Source: Chrysochromulina tobinii
Taxonomy: Eukaryota > Haptophyta > Prymnesiales > Chrysochromulinaceae
Length of the DNA stretch: 64,000 nt
NCBI GenBank assembly: GCA_001275005.1
Contig: JWZX01003001.1
Coordinates: 1 to 64,000 of the forward strand
Direction: 5' to 3'
The translations under genes were made by a program, and so were the position numbers. Shown in pieces: positions 30,005 through 42,107 of the stretch. The notes under the pieces are model-generated. The model was not told where the DNA came from and searched no databases. It saw only the letters and a list, made by a program, of their open reading frames with translations. Within the stretch, counting starts at the first letter, position 1. Each line of letters begins with the position of its first letter.

Positions 30005-30739
30005 AAGCTTATCCTCGTTGGATTCGAGGTCGCAAAGACGTTTGCTCTGCTTTTGGAAATACCTGAAATCCTTATAGAGCCGGTCGCGGCTTTGGGACAG
30101 ATAGGTATCGTCAACATAAGCGGCAATCCGTAGCCCAGGGCGCTTTTTGCACACCGCGTGGCAGGCAAGGTGGTACGGGTATACGGATGCGAAGACAGAG
30201 AGCACGCAGCCCTGGTCCCAGCCCCGCCATCTCCGGACCGCCTCGTCGATAACGGCCGCCGTCTCCGGCGTGATGAGCAGGTTGTCCTCATGGGTCTCCC
30301 CTGCACCCGTGATCTCGAGGTCGCCCACATACGCGTCCCCTTTCGACCCGGCGTCGTCATAGTCCGCTGGTTCGGCGGGCGTGGCGAGATGAAGCCGGGG
30401 CATGCAGAGCTCGCCCTCTCGGCGGACGAGATAAATGCGAGCGGGCTTGCCGTACAGGAGCCTGAACGCCGGTACGTAGCCCGCAAATTCGTGGTCCTTG
30501 CGAATCTTGAGGTTCGTGAAGAGCGCTGGTCTCGACGCGGTCGGAAACATCGCCTTCTTGTCGTCCGAAATAGTATGGTCTTTCGGGTATTGCTCCACCC
30601 ACGATTGCACGTGATGAAAGGTCATTTCGGCCGAGTTCTTTGAGAACGAGTAGTTCACTGGGAACTCGGCCGGCGCCTTTGCCGCATCGAGTTCGCCCTG
30701 GGCGACGACCAGTTTTGCCTTGGCCTCGACGTTGGGGGT

Positions 30740-30859
30740 GCCGCAGGCGGCGCCCGCGACGATCGCCGTGTTGAGGCCGTCGACGACCTCATCACACTCG
30801 GCAATGAGCTCGTCTCGGGCCTTCTGATCCTCCGGTAGGAGAGATGTACAGAAGGTGTC
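30740..30859 (-). repeat. Inverted-repeat arm 2 within RT relic
   Basis: Partner of 29886-30004. On the minus strand it continues in frame into the RT palm, so this arm is probably the ancestral copy for the C-terminal half. Confidence 0.9.
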
Positions 30860-30884
30860 CCGTCGGGAGTATGGCTGTGATAAT

Positions 30885-30990
30885 AGGGGGTCCAGGGGTC
30901 CCCGAGCTAGTGTTAACCGCATCCGTATGTACGCCGGTCCGGTGTCTTGGGTGTCGAATTCTAAACATTGGCTGTGAACTTTGACGAGCG
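30885..30990 (-). repeat. Dispersed repeat of about 105 bp, copy 1
   Basis: Minus strand runs from TTCACAGCCAATGTTTAG to CCCCCTATTATCACA. It is nearly identical to 41890-41996 on the plus strand, apart from a 5-bp indel. Here it abuts the RT relic. Confidence 0.9.
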
Positions 30991-31279
30991 GCGCCAAGGG
31001 CACTACGTCTTCGTCCACAAGCTCAACCGCGTATAGTGTGCTGCGCTATTGACGCGCTTGGTCAGTGTGATCAAAGAGGTTTCCGTTAGTCTTTCACGGG
31101 CACGCTCTGTGAAGGCACTCGAAGAGTGTTCGCTTCATACTCTTTAGTGTGAACATGCCGCACTTGTATGCCCGCGCAACGCATTTTTCCAAGCCTGCGG
31201 AATTAGAGACGCGCACAAGTTAGTTTGCGGAGTCTGAACAGGCTTCCTCTCCGTGAGTCTGGTCCCGACGTCCAGACGA
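30991..31279. other. Intergenic upstream of the NACHT-LRR gene
   Basis: Spacer between the relic and the NACHT-LRR gene. An in-frame GTG lies at 31253, 27 nt before the chosen ATG. No other feature was recognised. Confidence 0.45.
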
Positions 31280-34200
31280 ATGCCCGGGTCTTCTGCTAAG
31301 ATTCTTCCGAGTCCCAAACCCAAACTGCCGAGTGCTCCAACGCGGCAACAATCTGGCAAGCCGCAAGCAACATCGTCGTCATTCAAGAAAGAAGCAGGGG
31401 GTAAGCTCGAGGTCGACCTCAGCGCTGTTTCTGCGCAGCGGGCCCTCCTTGACATGCAGAAAAAAGTAGCCTTAGCATTTGTGGAGGCAGACGCGGACGG
31501 TGACAAGAAGGTGAGCTCTGTCTCACGTCATGCCTGCTGCCGCTGCTGCCACTGCTGGCACTGCTGCCGTTGCTGCAATTGCTGCTGTTGCTCCTGCTGG
31601 CACTGCTGGCGCTGCTGCCACTGCTAGTGCTGCCACTGCTAGCGCCGCCACTGCTAGTGCTGCCACTGCTGCTCGCCGCGATCGTCGAGCTCACCTCATA
31701 TCCGTTCGTCTCATCATGCTCGCAGCTCACTTTCTCAGAGTTCTTGGACTTACTTCCCGAGACGATTCGGCAGAGCGTTCCTCAGTCAGAGCTACGTCAG
31801 ACTTTTGACGACGTCGATGTCAACAAATCTGGTGACATAACCATGGATGAGTACTTCCTCTGGACGCTCAGCACCTCCACGGGCGACGACACGTCCGCGC
31901 TCGAACAGATCTTCAAGAAGTACGATAAAAGCGGCGAGGGCACGTTGGATGCGGCAGAGTTCGCTCGCGTTGTGGAAGATATGGGCTTCGGGTCAATAGG
32001 ACACGACATCTTTCTCGAGCTCGATGCGGATGAGGGCGGCTCGATATCCTATCATGAGATCATCAAGATGATCAAGGACCGCAGTGTCGGGGTCGGCCGC
32101 GAGTGCAAGCGCCTCCTCACAGCTATAGCCTTCGATGGCTCAGCAGGCACTGGGGTGCACCTCGACACGACTGAGTGGGTCCTGGACGCCAAATCCTCCG
32201 AACAGCTGCGCAGCCAGCTCCAGGCTTATCTGCTGGATCAGTCCGCGAAGGTCTCGGACCTGTACGATCTCATGACCGACCACGAAGCCAGGACACTTAC
32301 TCGTCCAACCTTCCTGATGGCCTTATATGAGATGGGCTTCGAGGGCGACCCAAATATGGTCAAGGACGTCTTTGAGCAGTTTGACCTCGACAACAGTGGC
32401 ACATTGGGCCTGGATGAGCTGTACTCGTGGATGAACGGCAAGCAGCAACGCGTCCTGTTGGCAAAGCAACTGAACTTCAGCATGCGACGATCCGATGCCA
32501 GGCCTCTGAACGAAATCCCGTGGAAAACGGAAGGGATCCGGCTTGAGCTCCAGCGCTTGCTCATTCATCACAACTTGTGCCCACTCGACCTGCTGCGAGC
32601 GTGGGCTGAAAAGGACTTCTCGCTCCGGAAAACAGAGGTGCGCGCCGACGTTGCCTCAGCTTCGTACGAGCCCTCGCTAACTGGTGTGTGCGTTTGGTCG
32701 TTGGCAGTTCCTCAGAATGATGAAGACGATCGTCAACGACGAGTCCGTGTGGGAGAAGGAGCTAGGCAAGATCGCAAAAGAGACCTACCACAGCGTCGCC
32801 GGCCTTGATGCTGACCTTGACTGCGTAGAGTTCGAACGCTGGCTGAATAAAGGTTGGCTCCAAGAGAAAGCATCCTACTTATCCAAGTCTGATCAGAGTA
32901 AGGCTACCGCACCTGTTACTCACAAAGCCGCAGTGTCTGTCGCCGCCACCATGTCTACATTTTTGGTGGTCGAGCCACCGTTGACAGGTAAGCCGTCCAA
33001 CATGCGTGAACTCGCCCTCGAGAAGGCGCGGCGACGCACAAGTGGTGTAACAGGCAAGGTATCGATCGAGGAGGAACAGTATGCAGCCGCGTGCGCTCTG
33101 CAGCGCAGAGCGCGATCGCACCTCTTTCGAAAGCATGCAGCACGTACTTTGTCGCAAGATATGACGGAGGGGAAAGCGGCCATCATGATCCAGAGCTCAT
33201 TTCGGTCTAGGAAGGCCAGGCAGCTCGTTCAGCAGCGCAGACAGAGGGTTGTCGAGCACAAGGCGGCTGTCAAAGTGCAGACTGGCTGGCGGGTGAAGAT
33301 GGCCAGAAGAGAGAAGCAGCGCCGAGTGCAAGCCAAACGGCGAAAGCAAAAAAAGGATAAGGAGAAAGCAGCCAAGACAGAGATGCTATTGGAGAAGATC
33401 GCCCGGGACTCGCCCGGACGGGACTCGCCCGGACAGGACTCACCCCATCCTGCTGCATCTGCATCAGAGCCTGACGGCTCCTCAGCTTCTCAGCCCGATT
33501 TACGAGAGGGCCGCTTCCAGAGAAGACCTTCAGAAAAGGACGCCGTCGGGTCCTTTGCCCTCGTGGAGGATCAGCTCATCGTCCATCTGGCGGAAGATGC
33601 TGCCACGGAGCTGGCCACAGTGGTCCTCACGACCGTGCTCGATGACGAGATCGTGGCTGTGGTGCCGACGTCGGGGGAGTACATGTATTTTCCGATGCGC
33701 TTCGATCGTTTGTGCCACAGAAGTTTGCCGCTCAAGCTTGGGCAGGATCCAATGACCTTTCTGGGTCCCCTCCTCGAATCTGTGCGACGGGGCGTGGAGA
33801 TACTGGAGCGGCTCGAGGAGCTGCACGACGAGATTCGCCTGAAGAGCAAGTTGGTAGTACAGGAGTCTGCATCTGTGCTCGTGCTTTCGCCTAATGTCTC
33901 GGCGAGGAGCAGTCGCAGCCCACCGCTTGGTTCGTCTCACCTGACCAGAAACAGTGACAGCCCAGTACCGATGAGCAGCAGCCCACCCTTGCAACATCGC
34001 ATATCGGACAACTACTCAGTGCCAAGGGTACTGCGCGCTCAGGCAAAATCTCGGCGTTCAGTCAAGGAAAAGAAACCTAGGATAGGCCCGATGACTGAAT
34101 ATCAGGCGGCGACCTATATCCAGAGGCTCTATCGAGGTCGACAGGCCCGCAGGCTTTTGGTACAGCAGCGAAACGCAGTAACTATGCTGCAGGCTCGGAT

Positions 34201-37200
34201 CCGGAGCCGCGCTGCGCGGAGGCAAATGCTATCAAAGGCAGGGATGGTTGCGCAGCGACTCCGGGAACTGAATGAGGAGCTCAGTGCTCGCTTCCTCAGC
34301 GAGCTTCGCGAAGGTCTCACCTGCACCTTTGCAGAGAAGCTTCTGCAGACGCTGATCGAGAAGCTTCAAACGCACCTACATGACCAGTCCACGAAGCACT
34401 CGTACCTCGAAGCGCTCAGAATGCGTCTTACGCAGGATTGGGAAAGTTGTGGCAAGGAGTGTATGCAGATTGAGCAGTTCGCTGTGGAGCGCCAGGAGGC
34501 CCTTTCGAAAGAAGAGGAGAGCCTCGCCACCATGGAGAAGGCTCATCAAGCAGCGGCCACGAGCACAAAGCGCGAGCTGGCGAGATGCGACGTAGCCGTT
34601 CACGATGCGCGTAAGCTGGTGGAGGAGCTCGAGAGTGCCCTGGCCAAGCTTGACGGCAAGGTGGACCTCAGTAATGAGCTGGATGCTCAGCGCGCGGAGC
34701 TCCGAGTGCAGTTGGGTACGGCAAAAGCGCATGAGCAGGAGACGGATGTGAAGATGATGACGACACGCAAGCACTTGGTTGACATCCCACTCAAGAATCT
34801 CGATGAGCAGCAGAAGCGGGTCCAGCAGATGAGCACCGATGCGCAGCGCAAGAAGCAAATAGGCGACAGGCGCAAGAAGGCGCTCAGGGAGAAGCAAATC
34901 GCGTACGCTTCACAACGTCGCAACATAGAGTCGAAGCGCTATCGCATAGAAACAGAGGCTTCCCAGGCCATAATAGATGCCATCCAGATCAATCGTGTCG
35001 CAGAGGAGCGCTTTATGGAGCGTACGCTGCTCGAACAACTGCGCGGCTCCGGCTTGCACGGGCTGCGAAGATATTCAGCAGGCCAACATGTCGCTCTATT
35101 CGACCGCTCCTCTGGTCTGTGGCAAGACGCTTCCGTGAAGGCATACGCCTCCGGAAGGCACATGTGCGTTCTGGATGAGGACGGCTCAGAGCAGCACCTT
35201 GTGTTACATCCATTCAATCACGCTCCATGCCTACTCTCCGGCGTTGATTGCAAGCGCGTCGCCGAAAACTACCACGTGCAAGTCCGGGAAAAACATGCAA
35301 CCATTCCGGACTTGGTTCAAGCAGGGCAATATCGAGAGCCCTTCTGCGTGCACATTGACGTGGTGCAATGGGGCGCATGGCCTGCGACGGAGAAGAAGAC
35401 GACAATACCTGCTTCAGAGAGCCCACCAAAAGTCCCCCCACGTCCAGAGAGCCCACCCAAAATGAGCACGCCCAAACCAAAGAAGATCGCGTTCTCGACC
35501 CCTCGCATCCGGCCATGGTCAGCGCCACCGAAGAAGGCGCCCCTTGAGCACGGCTCGGCCGTGCCGATCAGCCCCAAAACTTTCGATCGCTTCGGCAATC
35601 CGTGCAATGTCACCTGGGACGGAAAGCCTCAAGCTACGGGGACGATCTCGACCCAGGCTGTGGACGTGCCGAGCTTCACGGTTAAGGATCTCAGTGAGGT
35701 TCTGCATCAGAGCTATCAAACGCGCCGCGATGGCGAGGGCTTGCTCGAGGAACCTCTCATTGCGCTAATCTGCGCACCTCCGTCGGCTGGAAAGAGCACT
35801 CTGATGAGTCAGCTTGCAACACTTGCCGCGGTGCGGCAGCACATGGTGCCGATCTACGTACATGGACCGTTATTGCATGCGCGGCTCACGAATCCAGACC
35901 GGAAGCATATCTTTGCAACCTCCTGGAATTGGATCGATGCATACCTTCGTATAGAACTCGGACAGCGGTCCGAGACATATGCCATGTTGCGACAGGCGAT
36001 GATGGCACGACGAGGCCTGCTGCTAATTGATGGCATTGACGAGGGAGGCCACGACTCTGCTCGGATTCGAAGGCATCTCATCGACGTCGTCGCACCACAG
36101 GGTCACTTGGTTGTCGTGACCTCACGGCCACCGAAGCTCGAAACCTTGTGGCCTAAGTCCTGTCTACGAGCCACTGTCACCTCGCTCAGCGATGAGCAGC
36201 AACGCGAGATCATCAAATCACGATTCGCTCCGGGAAGTGCGCGGGATGCCCTACTGCAGTGGCGCGACTCGACGGGAGCTTTCATCCAAGACAACTCTCA
36301 GGGTGGGCTGCCTATTACGGCCAACCCTCTCGGGCTCTCTCTCTTCATGAATTTGATGGAGCAGCGCCAAGAACATTCCAAGTGCTCGTTGTCGCCTCAA
36401 CGAGCAGAAGCTTGCTCAATGCCGTCCACGCTCACAGATCTGTACGAAGTCGTCGTGGACTGTGCCATGACCGCATGCACACAAAAGGCCAACATAGCGC
36501 CAGCCGTGGTCGATCAGATTCAGCTCATCCTCCAGGCGGCGGCATTTGAAGCGCATGCGGCAAACAAGCGAGAGTTGGACGAGGGTTCCTTCATGCATGC
36601 GTCCAAACTGGTGGTGGCGCATGCACCTCTGCAAAGAGCCGCGAGGCTGAAGCGCAAAGCGGGTCTCCCCTTGGAGGTGGAAGAAGCCTTGGGCCATATC
36701 AAGGATCTGGTGATCCGAGGCCAGCTGCCTCTGCTCACGCTCTTGCGGTCTGAGCCGTTTGAGTGCCTGTTCTCACACGTTACCTTTCAAGAATATCTCT
36801 TCGTGCGAGGTGCCCTCTGGGGATTCACCTTCCCTGCGCGCATGGAGAAGCCTTGGACCTGGGGTATTCGATGGGCCAATGTGCTTGAATTCGGACGCGA
36901 ACTCTTCGCAGACAACGGCGACGACTCTTTCTCGAGGAGAATTTACCAGAGTTGCGCTGAAGAGCCCCAATCTCGAGCTCTCAATCTCGAGACTCGCCTC
37001 TTGAGTCGAGCAGAGCGACAGATGTTGGGCGCCTCGCGTGCGGGTCCAGGTGCTACACGCGATCTCCATGCGGCGCTTGACAGCTACCATCAGTCGGCCA
37101 AGCCGGATGCGGATCGCTCGGTGCTGCTCCATGCGACCGTGATGATGGCCCGCGAGAGTGTCGACATCAATTTTCGGTGCAACCGACTGAGTCTTGAGGA

Positions 37201-39055
37201 CTTGTCAATCTTGTGTAAGGGCTTCCTGCCTGGCACCCTTTTTACGCTCAATCTGAGCGAGAACGACATCGGAGACCTCGGAGTGCAGGTTGTTGTGAAC
37301 GCACTGCTCGCAGAAGGGGCGAACGCATGCGTGCTTCGGTCGCTGATGCTGCGCAGCTGCGGCATGAATAACGGCGAGGGAATGAAGTCCATGGCCTTAT
37401 TTGTTGGCCAGGTGTCGAGGCTCACTTTGCTCGACATTCGCACGAACAAGCTTACGGACGAGGGGATGCTTGAGATTGGAAATGCACTCCTAAGGAATCA
37501 AACGAGCGTGCTCGCCGACCTTCGGTGTGAGGCATTCGATCTCCACGACGTCAAAACACTAAGCCTTAGCCCTGCTGCTCTGTCGAATGCGGTCCTGGTA
37601 ATTTTCTCGGGTGTGCTCAAATGCAATAGCGCACTGCGGTCCGTGTCGATCGTCGACTGCAAGTGCAACATAAGCACGGCCCGAGCCTTAGCTCAATCAT
37701 TACAGTACTCGTGCAACAAGACGCTGGAGGTGCTGGATCTCACAAACGTGAACCTCGATGATAATGGCGTCAGCATCATTTCGAGTGCGTTGACGACACA
37801 TCCGACAATCAAGGTACTACGCCTTGACAATTGCAACTTTGGTGAAGGAGGCGCCGGATCGCTGGCGGAAAACATCAGAGGTAAATCGAGCCTCGTCGAG
37901 CTTAGCGTCGCCAACAATCACATTCACGAGGTCGGCGTCAAGCACATTGTACTGGCGGCTATTAGCTTGACGAGTCTGCAGGTGCTGAGAGTCGATGGCA
38001 ACGGCCCTGGTACCATCGGAGCGGGTCGCATCGTAGGATTCTCGAGGCGCAAGGGCGTCATTCCGGCGTCCAGTCATGCTACGGCGCTCGCGCACCTTAT
38101 CGGAGGCAGCTTGTCTTTGACGAAGCTTGATATTCGCCAGGTTGGGCTTAGGGACGAGGACATCCAAATGCTGGGCGAAACACTTGTCAGGACGAAGAGA
38201 AGCATGCTCGGTCTGCTTCGGTGCGATGCCTTTGACTTGGGCGAAGTGTCGATCAAGGAGCTGCACCTTCGCGGAAAGGCCATAGGCTCCCGCATTGCTC
38301 CTTTGATCGGCGGCGTAGCGAGGATCAACTTGAATTTAATCCACATCGACCTTCAGTCGAATCAACTCGGCGATAACGGCGCGGCATGGTTAGCGCATGG
38401 TCTAGTGGGCTCTGCAGTTGAGCGGCTCAACATGTCGCACAACTTCATCAGGGTGGAAGGCATGTCAGCTGTCGCCAGCGCCCTCAAGGGCAATGTCTCC
38501 CTCACCTACCTTGACCTCTCGAGCAATGAAATCTGTGGCATCGCCCCCGACGGCTCCGGGAAGCATTCATGCGCTGGGCTCAAGGCGCTGTCAGATAACA
38601 TTGAGCACACGGCGCTGAGGACTTTGAATCTGTCTTCGAATGCCCTTTCATCTGCCGGCGCAAAGGCCCTGGTCCCCGTGGTGCGCAACGGCAAGGCGCT
38701 ACGTGACCTCATGTTGGTGGACAACAATCTGACCTTCTTTGGCCTCGAGCCCCTGAGCCTTCTGGAACTTGTTTCTCAAGCCAGGCACTCCGACAGTTTG
38801 AAAATGCTGGAGCTGGGCAGCAACCACATTAGCGGGGTGACGTTTCGGAAGATCAATCCGAGGATGGTGACGTCGCCCTTTGATCACAACCTGCTGGAAG
38901 TCTCCGCAGATCGCTGCCGCTGCCACCACTGTATGAGCATTGATGCCGCGGCGAAAGCAAAGGGCATTGCGACTGAGCCTGCAAGCGGGCCCGTGGGATC
39001 GCTGCTCGATCGCTGCGTCTGGAAGCCAAGTGGGTGGCACCCACGCAACGCGTAG
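31280..39055 (+). CDS. EF-hand / IQ / coiled-coil / NACHT-type ATPase / LRR protein
   Basis: Exons 31280-31510, 31726-32637 and 32708-39055 give 2496 residues. EF-hand loops: DADGDKKLTFSEF (spliced across intron 1, about residue 71), DVNKSGDITMDEY (about 107), DKSGEGTLDAAEF (about 142), a weaker DADEGGSISYHEI (about 176) and DLDNSGTLGLDEL (about 296). IQ calmodulin-binding motifs lie at about 506-585 and 846-896, and a long coiled coil follows. A STAND/NACHT-like ATPase comes next: Walker A CAPPSAGKSTL (about 1403), Walker B LLLIDGIDEGG (about 1485), then VVTSRPP. Leucine-rich repeats fill about 1860-2446 (LDLSSNEICG, LNLSSNALSS). Known STAND ATPases oligomerise after LRR ligand sensing. Calcium/calmodulin inputs in the same chain suggest a Ca-gated sensor; that role is inference. 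Intron 1 splices together a perfect EF loop. Confidence 0.88.
31511..31725 (+). other. NACHT-LRR gene intron 1
   Basis: 215-nt phase-0 intron, GTGAGC...CTCGCAG, dominated by GCTGCTGCCACTGCT-type trinucleotide-like repeats. Its removal joins DADGDKK to LTFSEF. Leucine-rich open frames in it are not exons. Confidence 0.85.
32638..32707 (+). other. NACHT-LRR gene intron 2
   Basis: 70-nt phase-0 intron, GTGCGCGCC...GTTGGCAG. Splicing joins SLRKTE to FLRMMKTIVNDE. Confidence 0.8.
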
Positions 39056-39240
39056 CGCAGAAGCGCTGTCGAGTATTGTACTCGTAGTCTCGAAAAATGC
39101 CGTGTGCCTATGAGGCCGGACGAGGGTTACACAAGTTAGGAAAGTAGCTCCCGACAGAAGGATAGTAATTGAACGTATCCCTCACCTTGGAAGTTTGCTC
39201 GACGTTCACAGCATGGTTCACAGGGCGTTCGGCCGCGGGG

Positions 39241-41672
39241 ATGTCCGCAGCGAACACGAGGGCCTTCAGGGAACTGGCAACGTCCATCCTTCACGAGGTA
39301 TCCTCGACGACAGCGTCATTGACGCGTGCTCATCATGAGATTGACGAAGACTTGCTCCTATCGAACTCTGAGGCACGCTCGGGCTCGCTGAGGCGGCTGC
39401 GCAGAGGAGCCCAGAGTCGTTTTGAGATGAGTCCTGAGCCGTCTGCGAGCAAGGCCTTGGGCGCATCGGCAAGCACGACCATGTCGGGCACGTGCGCCAT
39501 CTGCCTGGCCGTGCCGTATCGCCCAGCTCGTCTCGACGCATGTACGCATCAGTTCTGTCTCGCCTGTGTCTACAAGTGGTCGCAGGCAAGCAACGCATGC
39601 CCTTGCTGCCGCGCAAAGTTCCATACGATCGTGGACGAGAGCGACCCCGATTGCGCGATCGCCGTGGAGGATCTCGAGCTTCGCGCCGAGCCTACGGCGG
39701 ACGCGTTCGACCTGACCGAGCTGCAGCAGGGCGGATGCGTCGGCTGCGGCTCCGGCGAGGCGGAGGATGCGCTCCTGATCTGCGACAGCTGCGACGCGAT
39801 GTGGCATATCTTCTGCCTGGAGCCGCCGCTCAGGGCCGTGCCAGAGGGCGACTGGTACTGCCCGAGTTGCACTCGAACGCGCGAACGGGTGGCCCGCCGC
39901 CGAGCGCTTGCAATCTTGTACAGCGAGGTTCCAAAGGAGGAGTCTCGTCAGTCTCGTCAACCTCATCAGGGGACATTCCCGCCCTCCTTTGAAGCGCGTG
40001 AGGAGTCTCGTCAGTCTCGTCAACCTCATCAGGGGACACTTCCGCCCTCCTTTGAAGCGCGTGAGGAGTCTCGTCAGTCTCGTCAACCTCATCAGGGGAC
40101 ACTTCCGCCCTCATTTGAAGCGCGTGAGGGCGCCCACCGCCAGGCAGCCACACGTTTGTACAGCGAGGACGGCACCGGCCCTGTGAGCCATGCAAGCGGC
40201 GCGGGAGGACAAGTTGCATGCGGGCCGGGCGGTGCTTCCTCGAGAGCCCTACCGACCTCGGGCCCAAGTGGTGGCCACGACGAGGGCGCTGTGGTGGGCG
40301 TCCAGGGAGAGGGCGCGCGCTATCGCATTCGGCGACGGGAGCGTGAGGTGATCTCGGAGCCATCTCGGCTGCTGCCCGACCGACCGACGCCCGTGGCGCC
40401 GTCGTTGGCGCCATCGACACGCGCGCGTTCGCCCTCCTCGGACAACGATGCCGGTATAGACGAGGAACCACCGCCGCCGCCGCAACGCGGAGCTTCCGAG
40501 ATGGCTTCCGAGATGGTTCCGAGATGGCTCCGAGATGGCTCCGAGATAGCTTCCGAGATGGCTGAGATGGCTTCCGCTGTGCGGTCGCAGTGCAGAGGGC
40601 TACAGGCTGCAGAGCGCTTCGCCTCTCTCCTTGCGAAGCCGAACCACGTGGCGAGGAGCGAGGACACATTTCCCCACAGCGAGGACACATTTCCCCACAG
40701 CGAGGACACATGGCGCATGGAGGCCGATCTGCGTCGGGAGATCGCGAGGAGGTCGCATGGAGGTCTGCGGACCTGGAGGTCTGCGCGCGCCCTCGAGGAC
40801 GAGCTTGTCGCTCAGTGGCAGCGCCAGCCGCTGACCACACGCGATGGTCGCGCTGTGGAAGGGCGCTGTGGTGGGCGTCCAGGGCGCTGTGATGGGCGCC
40901 CATGGCGCTGTGATGGTCGCGCTGTGGAAGGCCGACCACCATCCCGACATGATGGCCACGCTGAGCGGGCTTCAGCAGCGCGAGCCGGCGCGGGGGACGC
41001 TTTTACAGCGCGCCCACCACAGCGCCCTGGGGCGCCCACCACAGCGCGGGGGACGCTTTTCAGCGGCCGCCACCGCCACCACCTCCGCCACCACCGCCGC
41101 CGCTCCCACCTCCATCGGCGCCGCCGACGATACCAGCGGTGTTCGTGACGGCATCGGCCCTGCCCGCCGCGCCACCCGCCGCGCCGCCCGCCGCTATGTC
41201 CGCCGCAACCGGCGCGCCGCCCGGGACGACGCCCGCTTGTCCATCGAAGCCCTCGCTGCACGCCTACCTGCACAGAGAGCTGCGTACTCTCCAGGGCGCT
41301 GTGATGGGCGCCCAGATCGCTGTGGTGGGCGTCCAAGGCGCTGTGATGGGCGTCACGTCGGACGGGGCGCTATGCACGGCGCTCAGCGAGGCCGAGTGCG
41401 AGCGTGTGGTGAGCTCTGCCGCCGCCAAATTGCTGGCTCATTATGGAGATGAAACGAGCTTCTTTCAACTGGATGTGGTCCCGTGCGCTGCCTTTTTAGG
41501 CAACTCAGATCCCACGCCCGAGATTCAAGCCGAGATTGCATTCTCGAGGCGGAGGACGCGGGCAGCACTTGAAGAGGGTGGCGTGGCTGCGGAGCCACCC
41601 CGCTCGCGACGGCAGCGCGTGCAGAAGCTCCTGCGCAAATACATTGACTCATTGCCGCCACGGCACGAATAG
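39241..41672 (+). CDS. RING + PHD finger protein (gene model incomplete)
   Basis: From ATG 39241: a RING finger at residues 84-122 (CAIC...C.H.FCLACV...CPCC), then a PHD finger at about 166-212 (CVGCG...LLICDSCDAMWHIFCLEPP...WYCPSC). This order is that of PHRF1-type nuclear proteins, in which RING suggests E3 ubiquitin ligase activity and PHD reads histone tails. The N-terminal frame runs to a stop at 41146-41148. A second frame, beginning about 41064 (acceptor-like TTTTCAG, then a polyproline run PPPPPPPPLPPPSAPP), carries on to 41672 and contains KPSLHAYLHRELRTL and ALSEAECERVV, a helical tail recalling SRI-type domains. An intron or frame break must lie between about 40850 and 41064. Several internal tandem repeats may be introns. 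Confidence 0.7.
39940..40130 (+). repeat. 63-bp tandem repeat, three copies
   Basis: Encodes EESRQSRQPHQGT.PPSFEAR three times in frame. It may lie in an optional intron: GTTCCAAAGG at 39928 and CGCCAG ending at 40143 bound 216 nt, a multiple of three, and TTGTACAGCGAG occurs on both sides. Confidence 0.85.
40497..40712 (+). repeat. Two short tandem arrays in the RING-PHD gene
   Basis: TTCCGAGATGGC-type units at about 40497-40577 and three 21-bp GAGGACACATTTCCCCACAGC units at about 40652-40707. Each unit of the second array ends in an acceptor-like CCCCACAG. Confidence 0.75.
40855..41352 (+). repeat. Interspersed GGCGCTGTGRTGGGCG units
   Basis: Clusters of a motif of about 20 bp occur at 40855-40930 and 41293-41352, and reversed at 41010-41046. 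One more copy is at 40281-40306. A segment (GCGGGGGACGCTTTT) is duplicated at 40990 and 41047, changing the reading frame between copies. Confidence 0.7.
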
Positions 41673-42107
41673 TCAATAGAAGGAACAACTCTCAACTGGC
41701 AAAGCTTTGGGAAAGGCTTTGCGTCCAGCTTGCAACTCTCAAACTCTCGTGCTGGCTCGAGCCTAGCTCGAGCCGCTTCAGAAAAATTAGTTCGTCCGTT
41801 CCGTACTGAGTGGTGTGAACGTACCCCCCTGGGCTGTCTTGGATCTCGGTTCCGCCAGGCGGTCGGAGTATTAACAGCGAAACAGCCAATTCACAGCCAA
41901 TGTTTAGAATTCGACACCCAAGACACCGGACCGGCGTACATACGGATGCGGTTAACACTACTGTAGCTCGGGGACCCCTGGACCCCCTATTATCACACAC
42001 AGGACCGGACGTGCCGCAGCGACCGCAGGCTGACTGGCAGCAGCTTGCTCGCGTATAAGGCCCCCAGCTCCTGTGGCGAACACGAAAGGTCCGCAATCCC
42101 AACATCG
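41673..42107. other. Intergenic containing dispersed repeat
   Basis: Spacer between two plus-strand genes; its middle is copy 2 of the 105-bp dispersed repeat. Nothing else was recognised. Confidence 0.55.
41890..41996 (+). repeat. Dispersed repeat of about 105 bp, copy 2
   Basis: Starts TTCACAGCCAATGTTTAG and ends near CCCCCTATTATCACA. It is a solo copy of the sequence flanking the RT relic at 30885-30990. An internal GGGGACCCCTGGACCCC segment is nearly palindromic. Confidence 0.9.

Larger units (their letters stand above)
28637..30990 (+). pseudogene. Reverse-transcriptase retroelement relic, frameshifted and partly inverted
   Basis: On the plus strand a frame from about 28640 to 29450 encodes a retroelement-like N-terminal region (GEWRRAAQALVPTKIAP). 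It shifts frame near 29450 and continues as NHEVRVQYAALNPKDGAEA and the RT fingers (CTKIRPIGIGEALRRR) up to about 29935. The palm, with RIAAYVDDTYL (catalytic YxDD) and GWDQGCVLS, lies on the minus strand between 30739 and 30005. So the C-terminal half is inverted relative to the N-terminal half, bounded by about 119-bp inverted copies. The style is non-LTR (LINE-like). No intact endonuclease was seen. It is a dead element. Confidence 0.8.

Noticed and set aside
31530-31720. Leucine-rich hydrophobic frame as a signal peptide of the NACHT-LRR protein
   Set aside because: It comes from trinucleotide-like repeats in intron 1; splicing it out completes an EF-hand loop.
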